64,000 nt of DNA from Pseudoduganella violacea (GTDB taxonomy: Bacteria; Pseudomonadota; Gammaproteobacteria; Burkholderiales; Burkholderiaceae_D), in contig NZ_JACHXD010000015.1 in assembly GCF_014191875.1 (NCBI RefSeq), positions 62,001 through 126,000 of the forward strand, in the 5' to 3' direction. This document shows positions 40,153-47,784 of the stretch, piece by piece. The notes below the pieces were generated by a model. The model was not told the origin of the DNA. It worked only from the letters and a program-made list of their open reading frames with translations, and did no database searches. Both the position numbers and the translations under genes were made by a program. Position 1 is the stretch's first letter; each line of letters opens with the position of its first letter.

Positions 40153-40590
40153 ATGAAAACCCCGTTTACGCTTGCCCTGGGCGCTGCGGCGCTGTTCGGC
40201 GTGGCGACGGCCGCCGCGGTGGCCTTGCCGGTGCGCGACGACCATCCCATCGTCGGCACCTGGCGCTTCGTGCTGCCGGACGGTTCCTGCCACGAGGTCT
40301 ACCGCATCCGCGCCGACGGCACCTCCCTCATCACCAGCGCTGCGGAAGTGGCCGAGACGGAGTTCGTGATCGCCGACCAGCCCGATGAACAGGGCTTCTA
40401 CGCGTCCAGCGACAAGATCGTGAAGGACAACGGCAAGCAGGATTGCACCGGCGAGATCACCCAGGTCGGCCAGTCGGTGGCCAGCTTCATCCTGTTCCAC
40501 CCCTCCAAGAATATGTTCCTGATGTGCCATAAACGCGATACGAAGACCTGCATCGGTCCCTTCGTGCGGGTGCGCGGCAGCGAGGTCTAG
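40153..40590 (+). CDS. Small exported protein of unknown function
   Basis: A 145-residue protein with a signal peptide (MKTPFTLALGAAALFGVATAAAVA, in parts). The mature part begins RDDHPIVGTWRF and reads as a small beta-rich, lipocalin-like fold (HPIVGTWRFVLPDGSCHEVYRI), with four cysteines (GSCHE, KQDCTGE, LMCHK and KTCIGP) that could form two disulfides. I do not recognise a named family. The ATG 40153 has GAGG upstream; an in-frame ATG at 40075 is less likely. Its TAG stop shares the CTAG tetranucleotide with the stop of the convergent AraC gene. Confidence 0.8.
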   Translation: MKTPFTLALGAAALFGVATAAAVALPVRDDHPIVGTWRFVLPDGSCHEVYRIRADGTSLITSAAEVAETEFVIADQPDEQGFYASSDKIVKDNGKQDCTGEITQVGQSVASFILFHPSKNMFLMCHKRDTKTCIGPFVRVRGSEV

Positions 40591-41636
40591 GCGCTCAGCG
40601 TCTGTTCGCGCCAGGCGCCGGGATTGCGGCCCGACCATTCCTTGAAGGCGTGGGTGAAGGCGCTCTGCTCCTGAAATCCGAGCAGGAAGGCGATGTCCAC
40701 CAGGCTCAGGCCGGGCTGGCGCAGATAATCCTGGGCCAGGGCGAAGCGGGCCTGGTCCAGCACCTGCTGGAAGCTGGCGCCGGCATCGGCCAGCTTGCGC
40801 TGCAGCGTGCGCGGGCTGACTTTCAATTCCTCGGCCACCGGCGCCAGACGGCCCTGGCCTTGCGACAAGCCGCGCAGGATGGCGGCGCGCACCTGGGCCA
40901 CCACATCGGCTTCGGTCCGCGCGGCGCGCTGGCGCAGCAAATGTTCCGCGTGCTGCTGCAAGACCGGGTAGAGGCTGACGTCCGCGTTCGGCACCGGCCA
41001 TTGCAGCATGCGCGCATCGAAATAGCCGATATTGGCGCTGGCGCCGAAGCGGGGCAGGGTGCCCAGCACGCGCTGGTATTCGCCATGGCCGGCCGGGTCG
41101 CCGCCATCGTGCATCAGGGCCAGCGCGCCGGTCGGCAACTGCTGGCCGGCCAGCCAGTTGCCGAATACGCGGATGCCGGCGAACACGCTGTCCACCAGGT
41201 GGCGCTGGACCACCGGATAGTGGCTGTGCCAGCAATAGGCCGCCGTGCCATCCTCTACCCGCAATTCCGAGCGGCCCAGGTCATGCGCCAGCTGCTCGTA
41301 GCGCATGGTCTGCTCCAGCGCCTGGCCGAAGTCGCGGCAGCTGAGCAGGATCAGGCCATACACGCTGTACGTGCCCAGTTTCACGCGCTCGCCCACGTGC
41401 AGGCCGAAATGCGCATCGTTGCACAGGGCCGCGCCGGCATCGAGCAGGCGCACGTAGCTATCGGCTGGCAAGGCGTCGGGCAGCGGTTCCAGCGTGCCGG
41501 CTTGCAGGCCGGCCGCCTGTTCCAAGGCAGCCGCCCGCACCCCGCGCGCCGCTGCCGCGTCCAGCAGGGGCTGGAGATAGGAACCGGCCACGCGCCCGGC
41601 ATTGGTGCGCGGCGTGTCAGGCGGGGAACTTGGCAT
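40587..41636 (-). CDS. AraC family transcriptional regulator
   Basis: A 349-residue regulator with an N-terminal Arabinose_bd/OruR-type sensing domain (about 25-210) and a C-terminal double helix-turn-helix (about 248-345) with RTLQRKLADAGASFQQVLDQAR and DIAFLLGFQEQSAFTHAFKEWSGRNPGAWR in parts. It is divergent from the FAD oxidase-GlpD-kinase operon, which it probably activates. The inducer is likely to be a substrate of that pathway. It converges on the exported protein gene: the TAG stops of the two genes overlap within CTAG at 40587-40590. Confidence 0.92.
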   Translation of the reverse strand: MPSSPPDTPRTNAGRVAGSYLQPLLDAAAARGVRAAALEQAAGLQAGTLEPLPDALPADSYVRLLDAGAALCNDAHFGLHVGERVKLGTYSVYGLILLSCRDFGQALEQTMRYEQLAHDLGRSELRVEDGTAAYCWHSHYPVVQRHLVDSVFAGIRVFGNWLAGQQLPTGALALMHDGGDPAGHGEYQRVLGTLPRFGASANIGYFDARMLQWPVPNADVSLYPVLQQHAEHLLRQRAARTEADVVAQVRAAILRGLSQGQGRLAPVAEELKVSPRTLQRKLADAGASFQQVLDQARFALAQDYLRQPGLSLVDIAFLLGFQEQSAFTHAFKEWSGRNPGAWREQTLSA

Positions 41637-41670
41637 AATCGAACAAGGCAGGTGTCATGAATGCGCAATA

Positions 41671-41687
41671 CCGCCAGCGGCTGGCGG
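41671..41687. promoter_or_regulatory. Dyad between divergent AraC and FAD oxidase genes
   Basis: CCGCCAG-CGG-CTGGCGG has perfect 7-base arms in the 121-base divergent gap. It could be a regulator site or a leader hairpin; AraC proteins usually prefer direct repeats, so the assignment is weak. Confidence 0.4.
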
Positions 41688-41757
41688 CTTAATCTTGTGT
41701 CAATGACTAATGGCGCTTGCCAGTATAGCAAGCGCCGCGCACAGGGGACAAGACACG

Positions 41758-43368
41758 ATGCGACGCTGGAATGGCTGGGGGGACGAGGCGATTGAATTCG
41801 CCCTGAATGAAGATGCGCTGGGCTTTCTGGCGACGCGCATCGGCAATGGCAATCCGGTGGCGGATGCCAGCTTCGAACAGGCCTGCGCCCAGCTGGGCGC
41901 TTCGCGCCTGCCGCCGCACCGCTTGATCGATACCAGTCCCGCAACCCGGCTGCGCAATGCGCTGGGCCAAAGCCTGCCGGACTGGCTCAAGTTGCGCTAC
42001 GGCCGCATCGGTCCCGCGCCGGACGGCGTGGCCTTCCCGGAAAGCGGCCAGGAAGTGCGCGAATTGATCAACTATGCGCGGCTGTATGGCGTGGCGCTGA
42101 TTGCGCACGGCGGCGGCACCAGCGTGGCGGGCCATCTGACGGTGCTCGATCCTTTCCGCCTGACGCTGGCCGTGAACACCACCCGCCTGTGCCGCCTGAT
42201 CCATCTGGACCAGCAGTCGCAATTGGCGACCTTCGGCGCGGGCGTGCTGGGGCCGGACCTGGAGGCGGCGCTGCGCGCCCACGGTTTCATGCTGGGCCAC
42301 TATCCGCAATCGTTCGAGTATTCGACCCTGGGCGGCTGGATCGTCACGCGCTCATCGGGCCAGCAGTCGCTGCGCTATGGCCGCATCGAGCAGACCTTTG
42401 CCGGCGGGGTGGTGGAAACCCCGCAAGGCACGCTGGAAGTGCAGGCCTTCCCGGCATCGGCTGCCGGCACCGACCTGCGCGAGCTGGTGCTCGGCTCCGA
42501 AGGACGCCTTGGGATTCTGACCGAAGCCACGGTGCGCGTCAGCAAGGTGCCTGAATACGAGGCCTTCCACGCCGTCTTCTTCCCCAACTGGCAGCAAGCG
42601 GAAGCGGCCGCGCGCGAGCTGGCGCAAGGGCGCATGGGATTGTCGATGCTGCGCCTGTCGAACGCCGTGGAAACGGTGACGATGCTGGCGCTGGCCGGCC
42701 ACAAGCGCCTGATCGGCGCGCTGGAAACCTGGCTGTCCCTGCGCGGCTGCCGCGACGGCAAATGCATGCTGATGATTGGCGTCAGCGGCGGCAAGGCCCA
42801 GGCCAAGACCGCCATGCGCGCCGCGCTGGGCCTGTGCCGCGAGCACAAAGGCGTGCATATCGGCCGCATGATGGGCGACAAGTGGAAGCAGAACCGCTTC
42901 CGCAACGTCTATCTGCGCAACGCGGCCTGGCAGTACGGCTACGCCATCGACACGGTGGAAACGGCGGTGGACTGGTCGCGCGTGGAAAGCATGATGCATG
43001 CGGTGGAAAGCGCGGCCGAAACGGCGCTGGCGGCGCATCAAGAGAAAGTGCACGTCTACACCCATCTTTCGCATCTGTATGCGCAAGGGGCCAGCGTGTA
43101 CACCACCTTCGTCTATCGCCTGTCGGGCAACTACGAAGACGATCTGGTGCGCTGGAAGGCGCTCAAGCACGCCGTCAGCAGCGCCATCGTCGACAACGGC
43201 GGCACCATCAGCCACCAGCATGGCGTGGGCAGCGACCACGCGCCCTACTTGGAGGCGGAGAAGGGCGCAGCCGGCATCGCCGCCATGCAGGCCGTGTTCC
43301 GCCACTTCGACCCGGAAGGCTTGCTCAACCCCGGCAAGCTGGTGCCGCCGCAAGGACTGGCGGCATGA
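41758..43368 (+). CDS. FAD-binding oxidase, alkylglycerone-phosphate-synthase-like
   Basis: A 536-residue flavoprotein of the FAD_binding_4 (VAO/PCMH) superfamily. The FAD-binding loop LIAHGGGTSVAGHL is at about 114-127, EYSTLGGWIVTRSSGQQSLRYG and LGSEGRLGILTEATV follow, and the C-terminal FAD-oxidase domain ends in GGTISHQHGVGSDHAPYLE then HFDPEGLLNPGKL. The WVTRSSGQQS, SRYGRIE and SHxHGVG motifs match alkylglycerone-phosphate synthase, the ether-lipid enzyme, more than glycolate or D-lactate oxidase, though the catalytic triple His reads His-Gln-His. It overlaps the GlpD-like gene by ATGA and is first in the operon. Confidence 0.88.
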   Translation: MRRWNGWGDEAIEFALNEDALGFLATRIGNGNPVADASFEQACAQLGASRLPPHRLIDTSPATRLRNALGQSLPDWLKLRYGRIGPAPDGVAFPESGQEVRELINYARLYGVALIAHGGGTSVAGHLTVLDPFRLTLAVNTTRLCRLIHLDQQSQLATFGAGVLGPDLEAALRAHGFMLGHYPQSFEYSTLGGWIVTRSSGQQSLRYGRIEQTFAGGVVETPQGTLEVQAFPASAAGTDLRELVLGSEGRLGILTEATVRVSKVPEYEAFHAVFFPNWQQAEAAARELAQGRMGLSMLRLSNAVETVTMLALAGHKRLIGALETWLSLRGCRDGKCMLMIGVSGGKAQAKTAMRAALGLCREHKGVHIGRMMGDKWKQNRFRNVYLRNAAWQYGYAIDTVETAVDWSRVESMMHAVESAAETALAAHQEKVHVYTHLSHLYAQGASVYTTFVYRLSGNYEDDLVRWKALKHAVSSAIVDNGGTISHQHGVGSDHAPYLEAEKGAAGIAAMQAVFRHFDPEGLLNPGKLVPPQGLAA

Positions 43369-44981
43369 ACGCCCCGCACTGGCGGCCGGGCGGGCGCGCG
43401 GAGCTGCGCAAGCTGTTGGCGCAGGAATGGGATGTGCTCATCGTCGGCGGCGGCATCTGCGGCGCCGGCATCCTGCTCGAAGCATCGCGTCGAGGCCTGC
43501 GCGCGCTGCTGGTCGAACAGCGCGACTTTGCCTGGGGCACGTCGAGCCGTTCCTCCAAGCTGGTGCATGGCGGCTTGCGCTACCTGAAGGAGGGCCAGTT
43601 CGCATTGACGCGCGAATCCGTCCACGAGCGGGAAGCCTTGCTGCGTGAGGCCGCCGGACTGGTCGAGCCGCAAAGCTTCGCCTTCGGCGACTACGCGGGC
43701 CGCAAGCCTGGCCGGCGCACCTTCCTGCTCGGCCTTGCCATTTACGACCGCATGGCCGGCCAGCGCAGCCGCCACTACTATCCACGCGAGGCGTTCCTGC
43801 AACTGGCGCCGCATATCGACGCCGAGGGGCTGCGCGGCGGCATGTGCTACACCGACGCCAAAACCGACGATGCGCGCCTGGTCATGCGCGTGCTGCAGGA
43901 AGCGCAGCAGTATGGCGGCACGGCGTTCAATTACCTGTCCGTGCAAGGCCTGCTGCGCGAAGGCGGCAGCGTGCGCGGCGCGCAATTGCGCGATGAGCTG
44001 GATGCTGGCGGCGAAACGCATACGGTGCAGGCCAAGGTCGTGATCAGCGCCACCGGCGCCTGGGCCGATGCGCTGCGGGCGCAGGGCGGGGCGGCGCGCC
44101 GCCTGCGTCCTTTGCGCGGTAGCCACCTATTGCTGCCCGCCTGGCGCCTGCCGCTGGCGCAGGCTGTAAGCTTGATGCACCCGCAGGATGGTCGTCCCGT
44201 CTTCGCCTTCCCGTGGGAGGGCGTCACCCTGGTCGGCACCACCGACCTCGATCATGGCGAGGATCTGCGCCACGAAGCGGCCATCACGCGCGCGGAAGTG
44301 GACTATCTGATGGCCGCGCTGCGCTTGCAGTTCCCGCAACTCGACTTGTGCGAGGACGACATCATCGCCACCTATGCCGGCGTGCGTCCGGTGATCGACA
44401 GCGGCCAGGCCGATCCATCGAAGGAAACCCGTGAGCATGCGCTGTGGCTGGAAAACGGGCTGCTGACCGTCACGGGAGGCAAGCTGACCACCTTCCGCGT
44501 GATGGCGCTCGACGCGCTGAAACAAGCCAAGACCCTGCTGCCGGAATGGCGCGACGAGCTGCGTCCGCAACCCATTTTCGCCGCCGTGCCGGCGCCGCGC
44601 TACCAGCGCGGCCTGCCTGCCGGCCAGGCGCGCCGCTTGCAAGGCCGCTACGGCGCGCAGGCGCAAGCGCTGCTGGACGCCGCCCATCCCGCCGAGCTGC
44701 AAACCATTCCCGGCACCGAAACCCTGTGGGCGCAGCTGCGCTGGGCCGCGCGCCACGAAGCCGTGCAGCATCTGGACGACCTGCTGCTGCGCCGCACCCG
44801 CGTCGGCCTGCTGCTGCGCAACGGCGCGGCCGCCATCCTGCCGCGCGTGAAAGCCATCTGCCAGCCGGAGCTGGGCTGGAGCGAGCAGCGCTGGCGTACC
44901 GAGGAGAGCGCATATCTGGCATTATGCAAAGCTCACTACAGCTTGCCGCCAGAGCAGGAAAACAAGAGACAGTATGGCTGA
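43365..44981 (+). CDS. FAD-dependent glycerol-3-phosphate dehydrogenase-like enzyme
   Basis: A 538-residue flavoprotein of the GlpD family that oxidises glycerol 3-phosphate or an analogue to the keto-phosphate and passes electrons to quinone. The dinucleotide-binding motif VLIVGGGICGAGILLEA lies at about 24-40, then GTSSRSSKLVHGGLRYL, DAKTDDARLVMRVL, WEGVTLVGTTDLDHG and LTVTGGKLTTFRVMA, with a helical C-terminal domain. The start ATG 43365 overlaps the preceding TGA (ATGA). The neighbours (AGPS-like enzyme, FGGY kinase) suggest an alternative substrate to plain glycerol 3-phosphate. Confidence 0.9.
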   Translation: MNAPHWRPGGRAELRKLLAQEWDVLIVGGGICGAGILLEASRRGLRALLVEQRDFAWGTSSRSSKLVHGGLRYLKEGQFALTRESVHEREALLREAAGLVEPQSFAFGDYAGRKPGRRTFLLGLAIYDRMAGQRSRHYYPREAFLQLAPHIDAEGLRGGMCYTDAKTDDARLVMRVLQEAQQYGGTAFNYLSVQGLLREGGSVRGAQLRDELDAGGETHTVQAKVVISATGAWADALRAQGGAARRLRPLRGSHLLLPAWRLPLAQAVSLMHPQDGRPVFAFPWEGVTLVGTTDLDHGEDLRHEAAITRAEVDYLMAALRLQFPQLDLCEDDIIATYAGVRPVIDSGQADPSKETREHALWLENGLLTVTGGKLTTFRVMALDALKQAKTLLPEWRDELRPQPIFAAVPAPRYQRGLPAGQARRLQGRYGAQAQALLDAAHPAELQTIPGTETLWAQLRWAARHEAVQHLDDLLLRRTRVGLLLRNGAAAILPRVKAICQPELGWSEQRWRTEESAYLALCKAHYSLPPEQENKRQYG

Positions 44982-46536
44982 CCAATACATCCTATCCATC
45001 GACAACGGCACGCAAAGCGTGCGCGCCTTGCTGTTCAAGGCCAACGGCGAACTGGCGGCCAAAAGCCAGGTGCATCTGCAAGCCTACTACTCCGACCATC
45101 CCGGCTGGGCCGAGCACAAGGCCGAAGCCTATTGGCAGGCGGTATGCACGGCTTGCCAGCGCCTGTGGGACAGCTGCGCCATTCCCGCCAGCGCCGTCGC
45201 GGGGGTGGCCGTCACCACGCAGCGCGGCACCGTGATCAACCTGGACCAGGATGGCAAGCCGCTGCGTCCCGCCATCACCTGGCTGGACCAGCGCCGCACC
45301 GAGCAGGTGCCGCAGTTGAACGCCTTCTGGCGCACCGCCTTCAAACTGGCGCGCGTGGACGGCACCATTGCCTATTTCCAGCGCGAGGCCGAGATCAACT
45401 GGATCGCCGATCAGCAGCCCGACATCTGGCGCCGCACCGACAAATTCGTGCTGCTGTCGGGCTATCTGAATTTTTGCCTGACGGGGCGCCATGTCGATTC
45501 CATCGGCTCCCAGGTCGCCTACCTGCCTTTCGACTACAAGAAGCACCGCTGGGCCGGCGCCATGGACTGGAAATGGCAGGCGCTGGCGATCCGCCCCGAG
45601 ATGCTGCAGGAACTGGTGGAGCCGGGCACCGTGATCGGCGCCATCACGGCCGACGCATCGCGCATGACAGGTATTCCGCAAGGCGTGCCGGTGGTGGCCG
45701 CCGCCGCCGACAAGGCCTGCGAAGTGATCGGCGCGGGCGCGCTGGAGCCGCATATCGGCTGCCTGAGTTACGGCACCACGGCCACCATCAATACCACCAA
45801 CCGAAAATACATCGAAGTCACGCCGTACATCCCGCCATATCCGGCCGCCGTTCCCGGCGCCTACAGCACCGAGGTGCAGATCTTCCGTGGCTACTGGATG
45901 GTCAACTGGTTCAAGGAGCAGTTCGGCGACCGCGAACAGATGGCCGCCGCCGAACAGGGCCTGGTGCCTGAAGCGCTGTTCGACACCCTGGTCAACGAAG
46001 TGCCGCCCGGTTCCATGGGCCTGATGCTGCAACCTTACTGGAGTCCCGGCATCCGCTTTCCCGGTCCCGAAGCGAAAGGTTCGATGATCGGCTTCGGCGA
46101 CGTGCATACGCGCGCCCATATGTACCGTGCCATCCTCGAAGGCGTGGCTTACGCGCTGCGGGAGGGCAAGGAGCGCATCGAAAAGCGCGGCGGCACGCGC
46201 ATCACCGAACTGCGCGTGGCCGGCGGCGGCTCGCAAAGCGATGCCGCCATGCAGTTGACGGCCGACGTCTTCGGCCTGCCCGCCGCCCGCGCCCATATCT
46301 ACGAAGCTTCCGGCTTGGGGGCGGCCATCTCGGTCGCTGCCGGCCTGGGCCTGCACGCCGGCTTCGACAGCGCCATCCGTGCCATGACGCGCCCCGGCCG
46401 CGTGTTCCAACCGATCGAGGCCAACCGCAAGGTCTACGACCAGCTGTACCGCCGTGTGTACCTCAAGATGTACCAGCGCCTGCAACCGATGTACCAGGAG
46501 ATTGCCGACATCACGGGCTACCCGATGGCGCGCTAA
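44974..46536 (+). CDS. FGGY-family carbohydrate/polyol kinase
   Basis: A 520-residue ATP-dependent kinase of the glycerol/xylulose kinase family. It starts MADQYILSIDNGTQSVRALLF (phosphate 1 loop), has ITWLDQRRTEQV, SYGTTATINTTN and the C-terminal ATP site ELRVAGGGSQSDAAMQLTADVFGLP, with conserved GIRFPGPEAKGSM. The substrate cannot be read from sequence; the operon suggests a polyol or an alkylglycerol. It overlaps the GlpD-like gene by 8 bases, so the three genes are translated as a unit. Confidence 0.9.
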   Translation: MADQYILSIDNGTQSVRALLFKANGELAAKSQVHLQAYYSDHPGWAEHKAEAYWQAVCTACQRLWDSCAIPASAVAGVAVTTQRGTVINLDQDGKPLRPAITWLDQRRTEQVPQLNAFWRTAFKLARVDGTIAYFQREAEINWIADQQPDIWRRTDKFVLLSGYLNFCLTGRHVDSIGSQVAYLPFDYKKHRWAGAMDWKWQALAIRPEMLQELVEPGTVIGAITADASRMTGIPQGVPVVAAAADKACEVIGAGALEPHIGCLSYGTTATINTTNRKYIEVTPYIPPYPAAVPGAYSTEVQIFRGYWMVNWFKEQFGDREQMAAAEQGLVPEALFDTLVNEVPPGSMGLMLQPYWSPGIRFPGPEAKGSMIGFGDVHTRAHMYRAILEGVAYALREGKERIEKRGGTRITELRVAGGGSQSDAAMQLTADVFGLPAARAHIYEASGLGAAISVAAGLGLHAGFDSAIRAMTRPGRVFQPIEANRKVYDQLYRRVYLKMYQRLQPMYQEIADITGYPMAR

Positions 46537-46580
46537 ACCCGATGAAAGCCGCTTTGTTCAGCTTGCGTAGCGGCGGCGCA

Positions 46581-46603
46581 TGGACTAAGCTGGACTAAGT
46601 CCA
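46581..46603. promoter_or_regulatory. Operator-like repeats of the toxin-antitoxin cassette
   Basis: TGGACTAAG (46581-46589) is repeated as TGGACT-A-AGTCCA, a perfect 6-base-arm palindrome (46591-46603), directly before the AGGAGG ribosome site (46605-46610) of the antitoxin gene. Antitoxins bind such sites to repress their own operon, so an autoregulatory role is likely. Confidence 0.65.
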
Positions 46604-46614
46604 TAGGAGGCGTT

Positions 46615-46851
46615 ATGCGGATCGTTAATATCCATGAGGCCAAGACGAATTTTTCCAAGCTTATCGATGCGGTCAGCCAGGGCGAAGAAATCATCATCGC
46701 CAAGGCAGGCAAGCCGGCTGCACGCTTGCTGCCTATTGCCCTGGTCAAAGCGAGGCGGGTGCCCGGTTCCCAGTCTGGCAAGATTGAAATTGCCGACGAC
46801 TTTGACGAGCCGCTGCCTGATGAACTGCAAGCCGTATTCGAGGGACGTTGA
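46615..46851 (+). CDS. Phd/YefM-type antitoxin
   Basis: A 78-residue antitoxin. The N-terminal DNA-binding part (MRIVNIHEAKTNFSKLIDAVSQGEEIIIAKAGKPAARLLP) has the Phd/YefM fold, and the acidic C-terminus (SGKIEIADDFDEPLPDEL) is a short peptide that would wrap and block the toxin. It starts behind AGGAGG and an operator-like dyad. Its TGA stop overlaps the ATG of the PIN toxin (TGATG). Base composition is lower in GC than the flanking operon. Confidence 0.93.
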   Translation: MRIVNIHEAKTNFSKLIDAVSQGEEIIIAKAGKPAARLLPIALVKARRVPGSQSGKIEIADDFDEPLPDELQAVFEGR

Positions 46852-47228
46852 TGCGCCTCCTGCTCGATACTCATATTTATCTTTGGTGGCTGGCGGACGA
46901 TCGAAAATTGACGTCCACCGCCCGCGATCTGATTGCGGAAGCGGCTGAGGTGTATGTCTCCAGCGCCACAATCTGGGAGATCGCCATCAAGAGTGCGCTT
47001 GGAAAACTGAAGGCGGATATGGGCGCATTGGTCGACGATATCGCTCAGAATAACTTTCTGGAATTACCCATTAGCGCGCGTCATGCCGCTGCTGTGAATA
47101 CGCTGCCTTTATTGCACGCTGATCCCTTCGATCGTTTGCTGGTGGCGCAAGCGATTACTGAGCCGCTACCATTTTTGACACATGATTCCAGGCTGGCAGC
47201 GTATTCTGAATTGGTGAAGGTAATGTGA
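46851..47228 (+). CDS. PIN-domain toxin, VapC-like ribonuclease
   Basis: A 125-residue PIN nuclease that would cleave RNA when unblocked. The acidic metal site is Asp6 (LLLDTHIYLWW), Glu43 (IWEIAIKS), Asp91/Asp94 (ADPFDRLL) and Asp112 (LTHDSRL), all present. The start is ATG 46851-46853, overlapping the antitoxin stop; a TTG one codon earlier is unlikely. The type IIhas the Phd-PIN pairing seen in many chromosomal islands. The following DNA also differs in composition and carries a broken gene. Confidence 0.93.
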   Translation: MRLLLDTHIYLWWLADDRKLTSTARDLIAEAAEVYVSSATIWEIAIKSALGKLKADMGALVDDIAQNNFLELPISARHAAAVNTLPLLHADPFDRLLVAQAITEPLPFLTHDSRLAAYSELVKVM

Positions 47229-47304
47229 ATCCAGAAGCGCATATCGAGTGAGCTGGTCTTGGTTTTTCAACGACCATCCCGGCGATGTCAATCCTAGGCG
47301 GACA

Positions 47305-47738
47305 TCAACCTCGATCATTATCCAGCCGCGTCATCCAGGCCTTGCACTCTCCCGCCCCTTCGATAACGTACCAGTTCACCGCCAGAAGGTAGCTTTTCTG
47401 TTCGTCGGACACAAAATATCCATGCCAAACGCGTTTTCGAAGATTTTCGCCAGGTTTTTGCCGTTGTGCAGGATAAGAACCCGATCCTTATCAGCTCCGC
47501 GCTGTTCGAAGAAGACATAAGCCGGCGCGGCATCCAGATGGCAGGAGTATGTGAATTCGTTCGGCTCCAGTGGAATGGCGATGGAATTGTGGCCGATCGC
47601 CAGGTGGCCGGCCATGCGCTCCGGCTTGAACTTGCCGATGACTTCAGCGATGAATTGACGCGATGGCTCCGGATCGAGCACGGAACAGGATAATCCCAAC
47701 TCCCGGGCGGAGCTTAAAAACTCATTGATGCAGGACAT
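47305..47738 (-). pseudogene. Frameshifted gene of unknown family
   Basis: The first frame encodes 120 residues from ATG 47736-47738 and stops at 47376. The natural continuation lies one frame away: after FGMDI at about residue 105, the other frame reads VSDEQKSYLLAVNWYVIEGA, then GECKAWMTRLDNDRG and stops at 47305. The join is a short T run (ATATTTTG); adding one T would restore a 144-residue protein. Frames overlap without other damage, so this is either a recent 1-base deletion or a sequencing error. Residues 1-105 (LDPEPSRQFIAEVIGKF, AIGHNSIAIPLEPNEFTYSC, YVFFEQRGADKDRVLILHNG) match no family I know. It sits beside the toxin-antitoxin cassette; an immunity-type protein is possible but unsupported. 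Confidence 0.7.
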
Positions 47739-47784
47739 TGCTTGAACACTTTAGTTATTCTCGCCGACTGGCCGGCGGCGCCGT

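Noticed and set aside
41758..43368. Glycolate oxidase subunit GlcD or D-lactate dehydrogenase
   Set aside because: No GlcE/GlcF partners; the RSSGQQS and HGVG motifs and the GlpD-FGGY context fit the AGPS-like group better.
47318..47533. A separate 71-residue gene
   Set aside because: It is part of the second frame of the broken gene at 47305-47738, not an independent gene with a start signal.
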